Shown here piece after piece: positions 10,914 through 23,423 of a stretch of DNA of 64,000 bases (its first letter is position 1; every line of letters starts with the position of its first letter). Below the pieces are notes generated by a model. That model saw nothing but the letters and a program-made list of their open reading frames with translations, did not search any database and was not told the origin of the DNA. Source of the DNA: Persicaria tinctoria (lineage: Eukaryota > Streptophyta > Magnoliopsida > Caryophyllales > Polygonaceae); assembly GCA_037127255.1 (NCBI GenBank), contig JBANSL010000017.1:69564857-69628856 (forward strand). The letters run 5' to 3'. Both the position numbers and the translations under genes were made by a program.

Positions 10914-12240
10914 TCATCCACCTCTAAAAACAAGTCTCGTCCCCGAGACTAAAACCAAAATAAAGTAGGGGATGAAGTTTGAAATTGATGAGTCCAAGGA
11001 CCATGTCCAGGATCTTGTAATCATCTCGGTTGCGTCTTCCGGGATTCTCACAACATCCTAGTCACGGTCGTGACATCTCCAATTGGCCTTGACAAGTATG
11101 CGATAAGCGCCCCTATCACATCCTCGCTTCGACTTTTCGGAAGTGCCACAACTCTAAATGTTCTACAATGTCGTCACTAGGTCTTAGCAAGTACCCTACA
11201 AGCGCCCTCATAAAATGCTTGTATCCACTTCGTGAAGTATCATAGAGTTGCCCGGGTTTGAAAGGTTTCAAGGGCGATTTCGCAATTGAAAAAGATTGGC
11301 CTCAAAATCGTTGAAATTCTCGGTAACGTTTATTCTTTAAAATTTTCAAGTAATTCCTTTTCAAACCGCTCAAATCTTCAAATAAGACGTTTAACCATGC
11401 AACTTCACACCAAAACAAATAAAATCCTTTCGATCAAAATTTCGTCAAAATCTTCCAAAGCCAAATCAGTTTCTTGCATAACCATCAATCAAATTCAAAA
11501 GCTCGGAGGTGGAATCATCCACCTCTAAGGGCTAATCCCATATTCTCTTCCTAGTTTCCAGAATCAAAACAAGTTATCAGTCTCAATTCAAGCAAGTTTC
11601 ACAAGCCATAAGAAATGCATAACCAAATAACCAGCCAATCTCCAATCAGTACATCATATGACAAGTCTCAAACATATGCATGCCAACACGGTGCCACAAG
11701 GTCACATCAAAATCTCTACACCCTACTATGGGTCATAATATGCATCTCAACCACATAACAAAGTCATAATAACGTCTCGACATCACATCAGAAGTCATAA
11801 AAGTATCACCTCATCATAGAGTCAACGAACCCAAACTCATTGTCAACACATCAACGCAACAAAATCATGCCATTAAGATTCAGCAAAAGGGGAGGTCAAG
11901 CAGCATACCAATTCATCGAATGTCAACATACTCACCAGACATCATCTTAACTCATCACAACGCCATGTAGCGATCATTTAGTAACCAGACATCATTATCT
12001 CATATTATAAATCATATTCGTTTTGAAAGCCATATTCGTGATGCAACATATCCATAAGCATGCTTGCTAAACATATAATACAACATCATGTTTACTACCA
12101 CATAATATAACATCATGCTTTCACATAATAGCACATCATCATCCCACGATTCATACTCATCATTACTTCATATATCACATCACAGCACGTCCTAACATGC
12201 TTCTAAACCAATATAACAGGATAATAATATATCATGGTAA
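10914..12240 (-). mobile_element. Probable 3' internal remnant of the same LTR element
   Basis: Read on the minus strand, the sequence just before the LTR contains a purine-rich tract (AGAGGTGGA) ending two bases before the LTR's TG, the expected place of a polypurine tract, preceded by CTCGGGGACGAGACTTG. Beyond about 11550 it is CA-rich and featureless. No gag-pol domain can be read, and no second LTR follows in the window, so the element is broken. The outer limit is a guess. Confidence 0.4.
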
Positions 12241-12489
12241 CACTAGTCACTTCCAATCTAGGTCCCAATATTGCAAATCGATTTGGTTGGAGATAGATAT
12301 GAACACAGGTCGAACCCGTCAGGTCACAAGTATGGATATTTCAACTCAGATTCTAACTTGTCTAAAGGCCAGTCGGCTGGTACATATAACCAACCGGCTA
12401 CGGGTTGAATCGCCAGGCCCGCATGTTCAAACTATGTATAAAAAAATTAGACCCAAAAAAAATGGTTTGGTAAAAAAAAAAAAAAGTTA

Positions 12490-12860
12490 AAATGAGTTGG
12501 CAAGATAGATATATTTTCATGCCATTTCATTACTCCATAAAAAATTTCAATGTGGGAAAGAAAAATGTGAAAAGATAGATATTTGTTCAATTACTTCATT
12601 TCGCAGCCTCCGCCTCATTTTAGATGTGAGATGTGGAAAAAAAAAATGTGAGAAAATAAATATATATCTTCATATCACTTTATTACTCAAATCATATTTT
12701 CGATGTGTGAAGATAATTTATGTTTTTACCACTTCATCTACCTCATTTTCAATATGGGATGTGGAAAAAAAAATGAAAAGTGGGAAGATAAATATATCTT
12801 CACAACACTTTATTCTCCCAAACCATTTTCGACGTGGGAAGAGATATATCTTTAAGTATT
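12490..12860. repeat. Degenerate tandem repeat
   Basis: Three to four imperfect units share motifs such as ATGTGGAAAAAAAAAATG, AAGATAAATATATCTTCA and CATTTTCGATGTGGGAAG. They are non-coding and do not resemble a known satellite that I can name. Confidence 0.45.
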
Positions 12861-13147
12861 AATATTCCATTACTTTGGTAGATATTTTGACCAAAAAAAA
12901 AATTAAACTAAGTCAATATGTGAGATAAAGAAAATATGATTTGTTTTTGTTTTTTTTGTCCTACCTTGAAAATGAGAATGAGAGGTAGAATCTTAAAGAT
13001 GTAAAAAAAAAAAAGTTAAGCAAATATGAAACATTATAATATGCATTGTATGGATTTTAATTAAAATAAAATAAATTTCATAATTATAAATTCTAGTTTT
13101 TTTTTAAAATATGAGTGAATTGGGTCAAACCCTGATCATGACTTGGC
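12861..13147. other. Intergenic AT-rich
   Basis: No gene or clear repeat is visible. The right edge supplies the target site of the TRIM that follows. Confidence 0.5.
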
Positions 13148-13500
13148 TATAAGACCCGAGGTTTTTAGAAGCGTCATCCCATATCACCTAGTCATCTCAG
13201 GTCATTTGTCTTCGATCACTTGGAGCCTGAAAATAAAGAGTTATTGTGACCAATCTCCCCCACTTAAAACTATGATGATTACGTCAGACCCAAGGGCGCG
13301 GACTGCCCTCCGAAAGTAGCAGACCCGAGCATATTTTCAGCGCACCTCCGAGCTTAGAGTTGGCTTTGATACCATTTGTAAGACTCGATGTCACTCTCTC
13401 AGGTTCGTTGTCCTCAATTGGGGGTCTAAAAATGGAGCTCTTGTAACATGGATAGAGCTTGAATCATTTATGATATCCGATGTGGGACGGGTATGTTACA
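13148..13500 (-). mobile_element. TRIM (miniature LTR retrotransposon)
   Basis: On the minus strand a 124-bp LTR (13377-13500) runs from TGTAACATACCCGTCCC to CGAGTCTTACA. Two bases later comes a primer-binding site TGGTATCAAAGCC (13362-13374), one base from the complement of initiator-Met tRNA. A polypurine tract AAGTGGGGGAGA precedes a diverged second LTR (13148-13252). The element is flanked by a perfect 5-bp duplication, TTGGC, at 13143-13147 and 13501-13505. There is no coding capacity. Confidence 0.82.
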
Positions 13501-13505
13501 TTGGC

Positions 13506-14160
13506 GGGTCGATGGGTTTGGATTAGGCTGATCCTAACCCTAACTGGCCAAACTCGGACCCATCGACTCTTGACTAGCTTGTGGCTATATCAATCTAGCT
13601 AAAGAATCTCATTTTTTTAACCCGGTATTTGAGTTCGAATTAGAAAAATGTACAACTTTATGTGATGAAATACTTTAATTTTTTTTATATATATATATTA
13701 AATCTACCAATATGAAGTGAAAAACATGATGATCGACTTAGACAAAGAAAAACAATAAATGATTAACCAACAATGAGATGGAATAATTGGTCGCCACTTG
13801 CACCCAAAAGTGCACACCAATAGATATAAAGAAAAGAGTATCATGTTCTATTCTAGCCAATTGTAAGCAAACAAGCAAGTCCCCATGAAGATCGATCACT
13901 TGGCAATGCCCCACTCAAATCAGTTAATGATGAAATCAATTGGAATGTACGTTTGTTGAAATCGATCCAGACACATCAATATGAATTTGTCAAAATCATC
14001 GATTTATTCGGCTATCGATCTTTTGCAAGTCAAAAAAGTTATTCAACCGTCGCATATATTCCAAATTAACTCTAGTCTATGACTCTATTCAAAGAAAACG
14101 TCAACTTTCAATAATCCGACTTGTCTTGTTATTGTAATAGAATTATAGAATTATATATTA
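13506..14160. other. Intergenic with a small inverted repeat
   Basis: GGGTCGATGGGTTTGG near 13505 is mirrored by an imperfect complement ending near 13567, a short hairpin. The rest is AT-rich with no supported gene. Confidence 0.45.
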
Positions 14161-14811
14161 CTAGTCTTATGTCCCGCACGCTTGTGCGATCGTCTCACGA
14201 AAAAATGACAAAGTCATAAGATTTTAACGTTATGGTATTTTAATTAGTAATTTTTATTGAAGATACAACGTACCAACCAATTTTTGAACTTAGATATATA
14301 AGCTAAATAATTGTAAAATTTAGGTTTGGGTTGATCATGAATGTACCCATGTATTGTGTGATTTAGGATCGATCATGAACCGTTAGCATATTTGCATTTA
14401 ATATTTATTTATTGTGATAAGATTTTATTATTTTATAGATAATCAATTAAAAATAAATCTTATCATTAGATATAATGAATTATCGTTACTAATCTAAATG
14501 ACTAAAGATAAAAATAACTGAAGAAAAAATATTTATAAAAGAATTTTAGTAAAAATGACAGATTTTGTAACCACTTAAGATATGATGTTGAATATTTATA
14601 TTAAAAATTAAATTTAATTTCAATTAAAATAGACACATAGGATGACACATATATAAATAGATAATGTAATCGTCTGACGTGGCTTAAATATATTGGATCG
14701 TCATTAATTGACGTGTCAAAGACCCGGGTCAAATTGCACCAGAATACGACACGTAAGCGAATCGCACCAGAACCCGCCACATAGGATTTCCAGCCTCTGT
14801 TTTAGTATTAT
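14161..14811 (-). mobile_element. Helitron-like element 1
   Basis: The minus-strand 3' end shows the Helitron signature: a hairpin (CGCACAAGCGTGCG), a short spacer, then CTAG followed by a T of the host. The presumed 5' end, reading TATAATACTAAAACAGAGG on the minus strand, resembles plant Helitron starts and abuts the 3' terminus of element 2. No Rep/helicase coding is present, so it is non-autonomous. Confidence 0.55.
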
Positions 14812-14812
14812 A

Positions 14813-15955
14813 CTAGTATAGTTCCCGCGCCATTGCGCGGTTTATTTTTTAAATCATAATAATATGACAAATTAATATTGTAAACCATTTTGGGTGAATT
14901 GGTTGAGCTGGAAATGACCTGCGGGAAGTACCCAAAGATCCCCGGTTCGAATCCCGCCCCGGGTGGGCACTGGAGGGTTTACCTAGTTGTTAACTTCAGG
15001 GCCTGTGGGATCACGTCAGTCGGGTGCTAGTAGCCTCGGATATATAACACCTCATTAAAAATGATTCTCACTTAAAGAAGTGTATAAATATAGATATTTT
15101 AAAATAATCTTATTAGAAAGAAAAAAATTACTATCACTATAATATTATATAAAAGATTTAACTAAAGATAATTTTACGAAAATCTCATAGATGAAAGAGA
15201 GAATTTATAAGATATGTTCTCGTACTAATATAGTATACAAAGAATTATATATAGGTATCGACTATTTATTAATTCAATATTTTGAACTAAACCCCTTGGT
15301 TAGAAAATATAGAATATACTACGTATTAAAGAAAAACTATAATTAATGTGATGATGTCACCTATTCAAACTTACTTTTCATTATAATTATATATTAACAT
15401 TAACATTAATATTAATTCAATGTTTTGCATTCGACCACTGATAAGAAAATGGAGTATATAATGAACTGAAAAAAAATGACCAAAAACTATTATTTTATTT
15501 AACATATTAATTTTTATTTTATTTTCTCAAAAACTAAATAGGTTAGAAGTTGGGTAGATATAGAAAGGAAGGTAATAAAATAAAAATTCATGTATTTTCT
15601 TAAAATGATATGTTAAATGAGAACTTTAATCTATAATTGTTAAACCAAAATCATACTTTGGATAATTTAATAAGATCATTATATTTTGATGTATATAAAC
15701 AAAAAATTTGAAATTGTTTTATGTGTATAAAGATAAATTAATAAAATTTAATGGGTATATGTATATATATTCAACTATGCCTTAAGAATATTTTCTACAA
15801 TTAAATAGAATAACCTATGATAAATTATATATATATATATATATGGAAAGATTGAGATATATGGATAAATAATAAATATGCCTTAATTGACTTACCTAAA
15901 ATAACTTGGCATAAAATGGTGACACGTGGCAAAATTGCTTCTCATTTAAAGTATA
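14813..15955 (-). mobile_element. Helitron-like element 2
   Basis: Its minus-strand 3' end is a palindromic hairpin (CCGCGCAATGGCGCGG), eight bases, then CTAG and a host T. The 5' side reads TTATACTTTAAATGAGAAGC, close to Helitron 5' starts but without the leading TC, perhaps because element 3 inserted right there. The body is AT-rich and contains a SINE. Non-autonomous. Confidence 0.55.
14890..15060 (+). mobile_element. tRNA-derived SINE inside Helitron 2
   Basis: An A-box-like GGTGAATTGGTTGAGC and a B-box CGGTTCGAATCCC lie about 33 bases apart, followed by a GC-rich body (GGGCCTGTGGGATCACGTC) quite unlike the AT-rich host. No clear poly(A) or target-site duplication was found, so the ends are approximate. 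Confidence 0.55.
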
Positions 15956-16487
15956 ACTAGTACAGTACCCGTGCGTAACGCACGAGATTTCTAAAATATA
16001 ATATATTGTCTAGAACATATTATCGAATTTATCTAAATTATATATTATAATATTACGATATTATGAAAATATATAGCCAAATACTATTAAATCCAAACAT
16101 CCAAATAATCCTAAAAATAAATCAAATCCAAACATCCGAATGATACATATACTAAACAGGTTCTCTTCGCTCGATTCACATATTAGATCGATACTTAAAA
16201 GGGTGCTATATATATAATATTATAATAATATGAAAAATCTATAGCAAAATATGATTATTATTACTATTATTATCATCATATTTTATTGAATTTTTGAGGA
16301 AAAAGTTTATCTTAATCTAATAGGTATTACTTGATTGAAACGATATATATCATTTGTACAGGCATGCCGTTAAAATAGGGCGATTAATAAATACATATTA
16401 ATCTATCGGATTGGGTCAAGTATATACGTAAATGGATATGATTTTATTTTTGGTAAATCCGGAAATTGATATGATTGTAATATACTC

Positions 16488-16600
16488 CCTCCGTTCGAAA
16501 ATAAACGATGTTTGATTTTTATGTACGTAGTTTTAGGAGCTAAAAACTATATAAAATATTATTTATTTTAATTAATCTTATACATATGTTGTTATAATGG
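16488..16600. mobile_element. Partial Stowaway-like MITE end
   Basis: CTCCCTCCGTTCGAAAAT follows a TA, the typical Stowaway left terminus. No matching right terminus was found, so only one end appears to survive. Confidence 0.35.
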
Positions 16601-17814
16601 GACAATCACATCCTGATTTAAAAAGATCCTAAGTGCCATTTTCAAATATCCATGTTAGTTTCATATTTCTATTCTTGCAAACTGCACTATTCCAATAAAC
16701 TACCAACCACCGTATCCAACCACAACAAATGCTTAATTTTGTTCTAGTATATGTTAACTTTTATCTAGTTGTTTGACATTTGTTTCTAATTTTCAAATCA
16801 AATAAGATCTGATTGAGTGATCGACTGTCAGTTTCAGAAGCAAGTTTTGATATATTGATGGAGCAAGCTTTGCACAGTAACTCTGGAGTAGTAAAAGAGA
16901 CTAACTAAGTCATAGAGCTAGGATCTTCCTACAATGATTATAAATGCAATTTTTTCTGTGTTGGTTTCTTTGTCAATAGCTTCTGGGTAGGTTGAATTTA
17001 TTCTGTTTTGGATTAGTATTGTAATGACACATGAGTTTAGTATTTGGGAGCCGATTTTTGTTTTTCAATATTATAAGTTCCATTTGCAAAGTTTAAATCT
17101 AGTACTGCATATTTCAAGCTGATTGAGTCTAAGTATACTATGAATGTGCATTGAATCTACCACTTCAGGAGATTCGCTGAAGTGAAGGAGAAGGAAACAC
17201 AGAAGATGTACTCAATGTTTTTTTGGGGACAGAAGACTCAATGCTTAGGTGGATTCAGATAGATTCTGCTTCAAGTGACCAGCCTTTAACCAACCTTCTC
17301 CCACCTCCAAGTAAAAACTAAAAATACTTCTCTTTCTAGATATGTTATATAGAAAAGAGGTTGTCTGGTTGAATATACTAATGCAAAAAATGACAATTAG
17401 TTTAAAAAAGTATATTACAATCCTATCAATTAGATATAGGCATGCACAGCTAGTCATAAATAGTGTACTGCATTTAAATTAAAAAGAGTTACAGATATAA
17501 TGCAAACAATTTAGTCTTAATGTAATGCATTTGGTATTCATCAGCAGGAAACTCTGCTGGCTTGCACATATATTGAAATGTATACCGTTCACAGTGATTG
17601 AAAGCTTTGTTGGATGGAAAAATAATGAAATATAGTAAGCCATAAATCATAATAAGAAAAATAATGAAGCATAAATAAAGCAAGCCATAAATCCTAAGAA
17701 GAACAACACAAATGAAATATAGTAACCCCACCTCCTCAGGTTATGTTTTGGAAAACCTCTGAAAATACAATATTGATGCACACAATACAGATTCGGATGG
17801 ATGAGAATAGGTGA

Positions 17815-18190
17815 TTTAATTGTTATCTTTCATTATCAATATATAGAGATGAATAAATTTGAATAATCCAGCAGTAAAAAATCCCATAAAATATTAGATA
17901 AATATTGAATTTTAACCAATTATCTAAATTCAAAGTGAATGTGAATAAATGTGAATAATTCGATAAATATTCGATAATTGTGAATAATCCAGCAGTAACA
18001 AATCCCCGAGATGAATAAATGTGAATAATTGAATTTTAACCAATTATCTAAATCCCAAAAAATATTCGATAAATGTGAATCAATGTGAATAATCCAGTAA
18101 TAATTATCGGGTTTTAACCAATAAATACAACAAATAATTAATGGGGAATAGATAAACATCAGATAAACATTGGTTTTAATAGATAAACAA
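17815..18190. repeat. Irregular tandem repeat
   Basis: Phrases GATGAATAAATGTGAATAAT, AATAATCCAGCAGTAA and TTTTAACCAATTATCTAAAT recur several times in changing order, a degenerate satellite-like array within Helitron 3. Open frames crossing it are by-products of the repeats. Confidence 0.5.
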
Positions 18191-19460
18191 TCCAGCTCAC
18201 GGGTAAAATCAATTGTGTTTGTTGTAGATTGCAATCTTTTTTGTTTTTCAATAGATAAACATTGGGCTTTAAAAATCAAACCCGACCGTTAACAAATCCT
18301 TCCCGCATAAACAACTCAATTGGATAAAATCAATGTCGTTGGATTGATTTTCTGAGGAAAAAAAATCTGATTTTAAATTTTCTCAGCAATTCCCCCTTAA
18401 AAAGGTAAGCAACCGAATTTCGGATTTTAATTTTTTTGGATTATTTAAGGGATAAGCATATGAATTTCTGATTTTTTTCCAATTTATTTTAATGAGTTAG
18501 ATTCGGATTTACTTAAGATTGAATTTTTTTCTTAAATAATTATTTGTTGAATTAGATATAGGATATGCAATCTGTGATTGTTAGTGATTGTTAAGCTCGT
18601 CCAGGTTTTTAATTAGATATAGGCATGCACATCTGCGTTGATACATCTAACAATGCTTGCCCTTCTAAATCTCGAGCTTCATCTTCATCTGCGTTGTCGT
18701 TTCAATTGAACGTGGATTGATTTTTATGAATATCTTCAACTATTGTTGGAGCTTAATTGATTAATTTATGGTTGCAAGCTTCATTTGCTCGTCATATGTG
18801 CGGAAAGGGATTTGATACATGGACTCTAGAGGTTCGAAGAGCTGGGTTAAGTATGCGAGGAGTGGAAAGTCTGCAAGCTGATTTTTTTATGATATTTTTA
18901 TGGTTATCTTCTCATGGTTGATACTTGTATGGATTAACCTTTTGATTTATGCTCAGATCCATAAAGATATTTGATTACTTGCACCATCTGGTTTGTAACA
19001 GGCAGTTGTAATGAGATAGGTTTCATGTATTAGCTATTTAGCTACCATCCTATTGCAGGTTATTAGGTCATCGTGAAGATCTTTTCGGAAGGACATAGAT
19101 GCTGCCATGATCTATGATCATGACTACAATGCTCAATTTCATACTACAACGGTGAAGATTAGAGGGGTCATAATTTTTGTAAAGTTGACTTTATTGTCAG
19201 ATTTGTATCGAAGAAATCAAAGACATATTTTTTGTAATTAATATGAAATGTTTAAGCATTTGATATTGTTCTCAAAAAAATTATTCCAATTGAATGGCTT
19301 AGTAATTAATATGAAATGTTTAAGCATTTGATTTGATTTTAATGATTCCAATTGAATGGTTAAGTATTTGGGGATGTGGCCTAAGTATATAATCGACACG
19401 TGGTATTTTAAATGTGAGGGTGCCACGTGGCAGTGGAAACAACTGCTTTAGTAATATATT
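18191..19460. other. Right part of Helitron 3, no gene recognised
   Basis: A short frame MDSRGSKSWVKYARSGKSAS with a stop occurs near 18820 but is too short and isolated to call. A phrase TAATATGAAATGTTTAAGC occurs twice near 19238 and 19306. The rest is unassigned. Confidence 0.35.
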
Positions 19461-19738
19461 AGATATTGATTGATATTATATATATATAATTTTATAATTC
19501 GATTCAATATATCAAAACGGGAGTCACGTCGGCTTTGTTTTTGTTTTTTATTACAAGGTTGGGATCCATTCACCCTCTTAACAAAAAAACACTTAAGCAA
19601 TTATGTAGCAGTTTTACCTTCCCTTATATTTTATTGTTGTTTCTGGTCTACCAACGATGTGGGACTTTTAATCCCAACAACGTTCTAGGGTCCAAATCCT
19701 TGTTTTTTTTTTCTAAAAAAACAAACAAGTTTAAATTA

Positions 19739-20050
19739 GGGCTCGTTTTGGTATAAAAATGCAAGGTAAACGGAATGGAAACAAATTTCATATAGGAAAA
19801 TATATATAGATAAGTGAATAATGCTATTTTTTTATGTAATAAGATAGGAGGGGTAATGATTAGAAGAGTATAGGGGATATCAGATATGGTTACCCCTTAT
19901 GGGAGTGATTGAAATGAGGAGAAACATAATCAATTTTGTGTGAAAAGTTGAGAAGAGGGGGTAATGATTAAATTTTTAAACAATGTATATAAATAGACTT
20001 CAATCATTTCTTTTTCTTTTACCTTTCTAAATTTTAAACCAAATGAGCGC
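19739..20050. mobile_element. Tourist-like (PIF/Harbinger) MITE
   Basis: The left end GGGCTCGTTTTGGTATAAAA and the complement of the right end GCGCTCATTTGGTTTAAAA form imperfect terminal inverted repeats. Both sides carry TTA (19736-19738 and 20051-20053), the 3-bp duplication typical of PIF/Harbinger elements. Confidence 0.6.
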
Positions 20051-20060
20051 TTAGTATTTA

Positions 20061-20419
20061 GGGTTCGTATGGGACGGGGTTAATAATGACTAAAATTATA
20101 AACAGGGTAAAATTTATAAACTATTGGTAAAAGTAGTTAAAAAATTATGAAAAAATATAAACTCTGTATGGGACGAAAAAGTGTTTATTTGTAAAAAAAT
20201 GGTGTTTATTTGGTTATTATTAGGGGTATTATGATACTTTCAAACCAAATAAACAAATAAACACCAAAATAAGCTATCACAAGTAGCTTATTTTTTTAAC
20301 ACAAATTTTAACTGATTCATACTTATTTTTGGTTCCATACACACAAAATAGTTGTTTATTTTTTTAATATCTAAAACTCTCTTAATTTTAACAATTTATA
20401 AGTGGTACAATACACACCC
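20061..20419. mobile_element. Tourist-like (PIF/Harbinger) MITE
   Basis: Terminal inverted repeats GGGTTCGTATGGGAC (left) and GGGTGTGTATTGTAC (complement of the right end) resemble the Tourist consensus GGGTSTGTTTGG. A TTA duplication flanks it (20058-20060 and 20420-20422). It lies ten bases from the previous MITE. Confidence 0.65.
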
Positions 20420-20423
20420 TTAG

Positions 20424-20814
20424 TGTTGTGAATTTCCCCGAGTGAATACCGTTAAAGAGAAGGATAATGAACAATAGGACACAAAGGATTTCCGTGTTTT
20501 GGCAAGAACCGCGCATAACACCCTGCAGAGAAAAACCTCTCTGCAACTAGGGTTTCTTCTTATTGTGATGCTTAGATGGATACACGTGCACTTCATAATT
20601 CAATCCTACTCCCTCTATTTATAATAGAGTCCCTATAGGTATAACCTCCTATAGATAAACCTAGATATAGATAAAACCTACCTTATCTAGACCTATTATA
20701 GATAAAACCATCTATAATAAACCGCCTATATATAAAACCATATATAGATAAAACTTGCTATAGATAAATTGACTTCATCTATCTACCTAGGATGATTAAT
20801 TGTCTCTTACAACA
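20424..20814. mobile_element. Solo LTR (391 bp)
   Basis: The sequence starts TGTTGTGAATTTCCCCG and ends CTCTTACAACA, giving TGTTG...CAACA ends, and is flanked by a perfect 5-bp duplication CTTAG (20419-20423 and 20815-20819). No internal region remains, so it is a solo LTR from recombination between two LTRs. The right half is rich in TATAGATAAAACC-type repeats. Family is not assignable. Confidence 0.8.
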
Positions 20815-20819
20815 CTTAG

Positions 20820-21641
20820 TATATATGCTTTGTTGATTTATATTCTCTTCCAGTCCTTGCCCATGCCAATACCATATCAGTATCTTTAGTGCTATCTGGT
20901 CCATTGTATTTCAAATTAAAGAAAAGCATATTGCAAGCATATATCAAATTTGAGAGGGTGGGGGAATATATGGAGGTGAAGGTATAGGGTGAAGACAGGT
21001 GGAAGAATAAAATTTCTCTAGCTAATTGATTTTATATCCCTCCCTTTAGTTGGGGAGTGTTGTCATGCATTTTGGGGCAACCCCAAAGAAGAGAAAGACA
21101 ACTTTGGGATAAAAAAAAGTTGTGGAGGAATAAAGGATTATATGTGATTAGGGTTTTTTCAACTTTTCTTTATCTTCTCAATTATTCTTAGCTATAGCTA
21201 CAACTTGCAATATGCAAAAACACATATTCTAGCTAGGGATAAAGTGTATTGTTTGGCATTCTCCTATTTTAACCAAGTTTCAGAACAAAAAAATCTTAAA
21301 AGTCTTTGATAGTTAGAGCATTTTTACTCCATTATTATTAGACCTAAAATACAAATATGCCAACTTGGGTCTCCCAAGGGGGGGAAAAAGGTTGCAATAT
21401 GCAAAGTATCCTAACTATATATGACTCCATAAGAGCATGCTCACAAGATTCCCTTTATTTTCAACCAAACTTTGCCCAAGCATATACTTCATGAAAATTC
21501 CCTAATAGGTGATCTTTTTGTACAGATAATATATTGGCAGTGATGAGATTCTCTTTCTACTTCTAAATGGTTTTATGGTAGAGTCTCATCAGACTTGTGT
21601 TAGACTTCTAGTATGTAGGTGTCCAGGACGACCGCCACACC
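20820..21641. other. Intergenic, nothing recognised
   Basis: AT-rich with scattered short direct phrases. No coding, RNA or terminal-repeat signature was found. Confidence 0.5.
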
Positions 21642-21649
21642 ATTCGATC

Positions 21650-22179
21650 TAGGGCTGGCACGGTACGGTACCATGGTAAATTTTTCATTACCACGTACCG
21701 TACCGATACCCTCGGTATGGGATTTTATGTACCACGTACCAACCGAATAGTTTCGGTACCGAAACTCTTGGTACCGAAAGTATCGGTTACCGAATGTCGG
21801 TACCGTGGTAACCGAAGCCACTATTTTCATTCTTCGATTTTCGTTTTATACACTATGGTACCATCGGTACCGATGGTACCGATGGTACCAATGACAGATT
21901 ATGCTTGAAAATGAACCGACTATCCTTGGTACCAACGGTACCACGGTATTTTATTTTTTTTTAAAATAAAATATATATTTTATTTTTTTACAAAAAAAAT
22001 TAAATATATATTCGGTACCACGGTATTTGGGTTGTCCATACCGTTACCGTACCGACTATCCTTGGTACCGAGACTTCGGTTACCGATTCAGTCGGTTACC
22101 GACTTCTTGGTACCAACGACATGTTGGTACGGTTGGTAATCGGTTGGTATGGTAATTTTCGATTACCATGCCAACCCTA
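21650..22179. mobile_element. hAT MITE, GGTACC-rich family, copy 1
   Basis: Ends TAGGGCTGGCACGG and (complement) TAGGGTTGGCATGG form terminal inverted repeats, flanked by a perfect 8-bp duplication ATTCGATC (21642-21649 and 22180-22187), the size made by hAT transposases. The subterminal parts are packed with GGTACCG and CGGTTACCG motifs on both strands. There is no transposase. Confidence 0.87.
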
Positions 22180-22274
22180 ATTCGATCCACGCGCATCCCG
22201 GAGATAGAGAAAAAAATAATTTATTTATATATGAATTTGTTGTAATAAGTAAAACTAGGGTGCATATGAGATCA

Positions 22275-22380
22275 ACTAATCCTCTTAACTAAGTTGGTTA
22301 ATAGAAAGTAATTAAGGAAAGTTTAAGGAAACTAAATGTTGGGGGTTCAATCCTCATTAGTCTCAGTTTCCTTAAAAAAA
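22275..22380 (+). mobile_element. tRNA-derived SINE
   Basis: CTTAACTAAGTTGGTTAATA (A-box-like) and GGGGGTTCAATCC (B-box) are followed by TAGTCTCAGTTTCC and an A-tail, the SINE layout. No exact target-site duplication was identified. Confidence 0.55.
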
Positions 22381-22880
22381 ATTCACCTCCAAAAACAAAA
22401 AAACTTCTCTATTTTTGTTCAACTTGTGTCCCACCCTCTATGTTTCTACCCCGTATTTAATTAATTTTCCACTTCTCGACCTCCCTATTATATACAAATT
22501 ATATAGATATCCAAAAACAAAAAACTTCTCTATTTTTGTTCAACTTGTGTCAAAGCTTCTCTATTTTTGTTCAACTTGTGCCCCACTCTCTATGTTTCTA
22601 CCCTCGTATTAAATAATTTTCCCACATCTCAACCTCCCAATTATATATAAATTATCTAGCTATGAACTAATTAAACCCCATAAAATTGGTGAAATTAGGG
22701 TAAAAAAAATTTCACCTCCAAAAACAAAAAAATTTTCTATTTTTGTTCAACTTGTGCCCCACTTTCTATGTTTCTATCCCCATATTTAATTATTTTCTCA
22801 CTTCCCAGCCTCCTTAGCTTATATACAAATTTTATAGCTATGAACTAATCAAACCTCAAAAAAGTGGTGAAATTAGGGTT
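22381..22880 (+). repeat. Tandem repeat, about three ~150-180-bp units
   Basis: Each unit begins CACCTCCAAAAACAAAAAAC or similar, contains CTATTTTTGTTCAACTTGTG and CTCTATGTTTCTACCC, and ends near GAACTAATTAAACCCC or a variant. The middle unit has an extra partial copy. Units differ by point changes and indels. Confidence 0.75.
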
Positions 22881-23415
22881 TGATTATGAGAATCAATTTT
22901 GTGAAATTTTGATTAGGATTTGTGATTTTGTGAATAAATTTTGTGTTTTAATTATTGTGTATATTTGATATTGAGAATGAAATTTATGAATTTATGGATT
23001 GGATTTAGGGTTTGTGAATTGAATATGTGAAGCTTTATACAACATTTGTGCTTTCCTACCCTACCTAGATATAACAAAAGCCTTGAATGAGAACCAAAAG
23101 ACATTCTAAATTTGATGAGTTTACAATCCTAATATACAAAAGCCCTGAATTTAGCATGATTGGATTTTAATAAGTTTACAATCCTAGATATAACAAATGC
23201 TTGAATTTTCAATGAATTGCGAAAAACCACACCATAGCAACCAAGTAAATGTAAGTCTACTTTTCTACAAGCCATAGCTAAGATAAAAATCGTAGATTAG
23301 GTAAAAGTGTTTGTTCAAGGCCATTAATATCTCAGTACTCACTAAAATTTCGCCCCATCTTTCAAAGGATCTTGCAGCCGCCACTGTATGTGCCTCTGAA
23401 TGCACATGGTCCTCA
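22881..23415. other. Intergenic
   Basis: GTGAATT-rich direct repeats near 22900-23030, then plain AT-rich sequence. No supported gene. Confidence 0.45.
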
Positions 23416-23423
23416 ATCATTAG

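Larger units (their letters stand above)
15957..19463 (-). mobile_element. Helitron-like element 3 (3.5 kb)
   Basis: The minus-strand 5' end is TCTAATATATTACTAAAGC, preceded by A. The 3' end is a hairpin CGTGCGTTACGCACG, then GGTACTGTACTAG followed by T. TC start, hairpin, CTAG end and A/T flanks together are the full structural definition of a Helitron. No Rep/helicase frame is seen. The interior holds a Stowaway-like fragment and an imperfect tandem repeat. Confidence 0.7.

Noticed and set aside
13148..13500. Cassandra-type TRIM with embedded 5S rRNA
   Set aside because: The LTR is only 124 bp and no 5S promoter or 5S-like sequence is visible in it.
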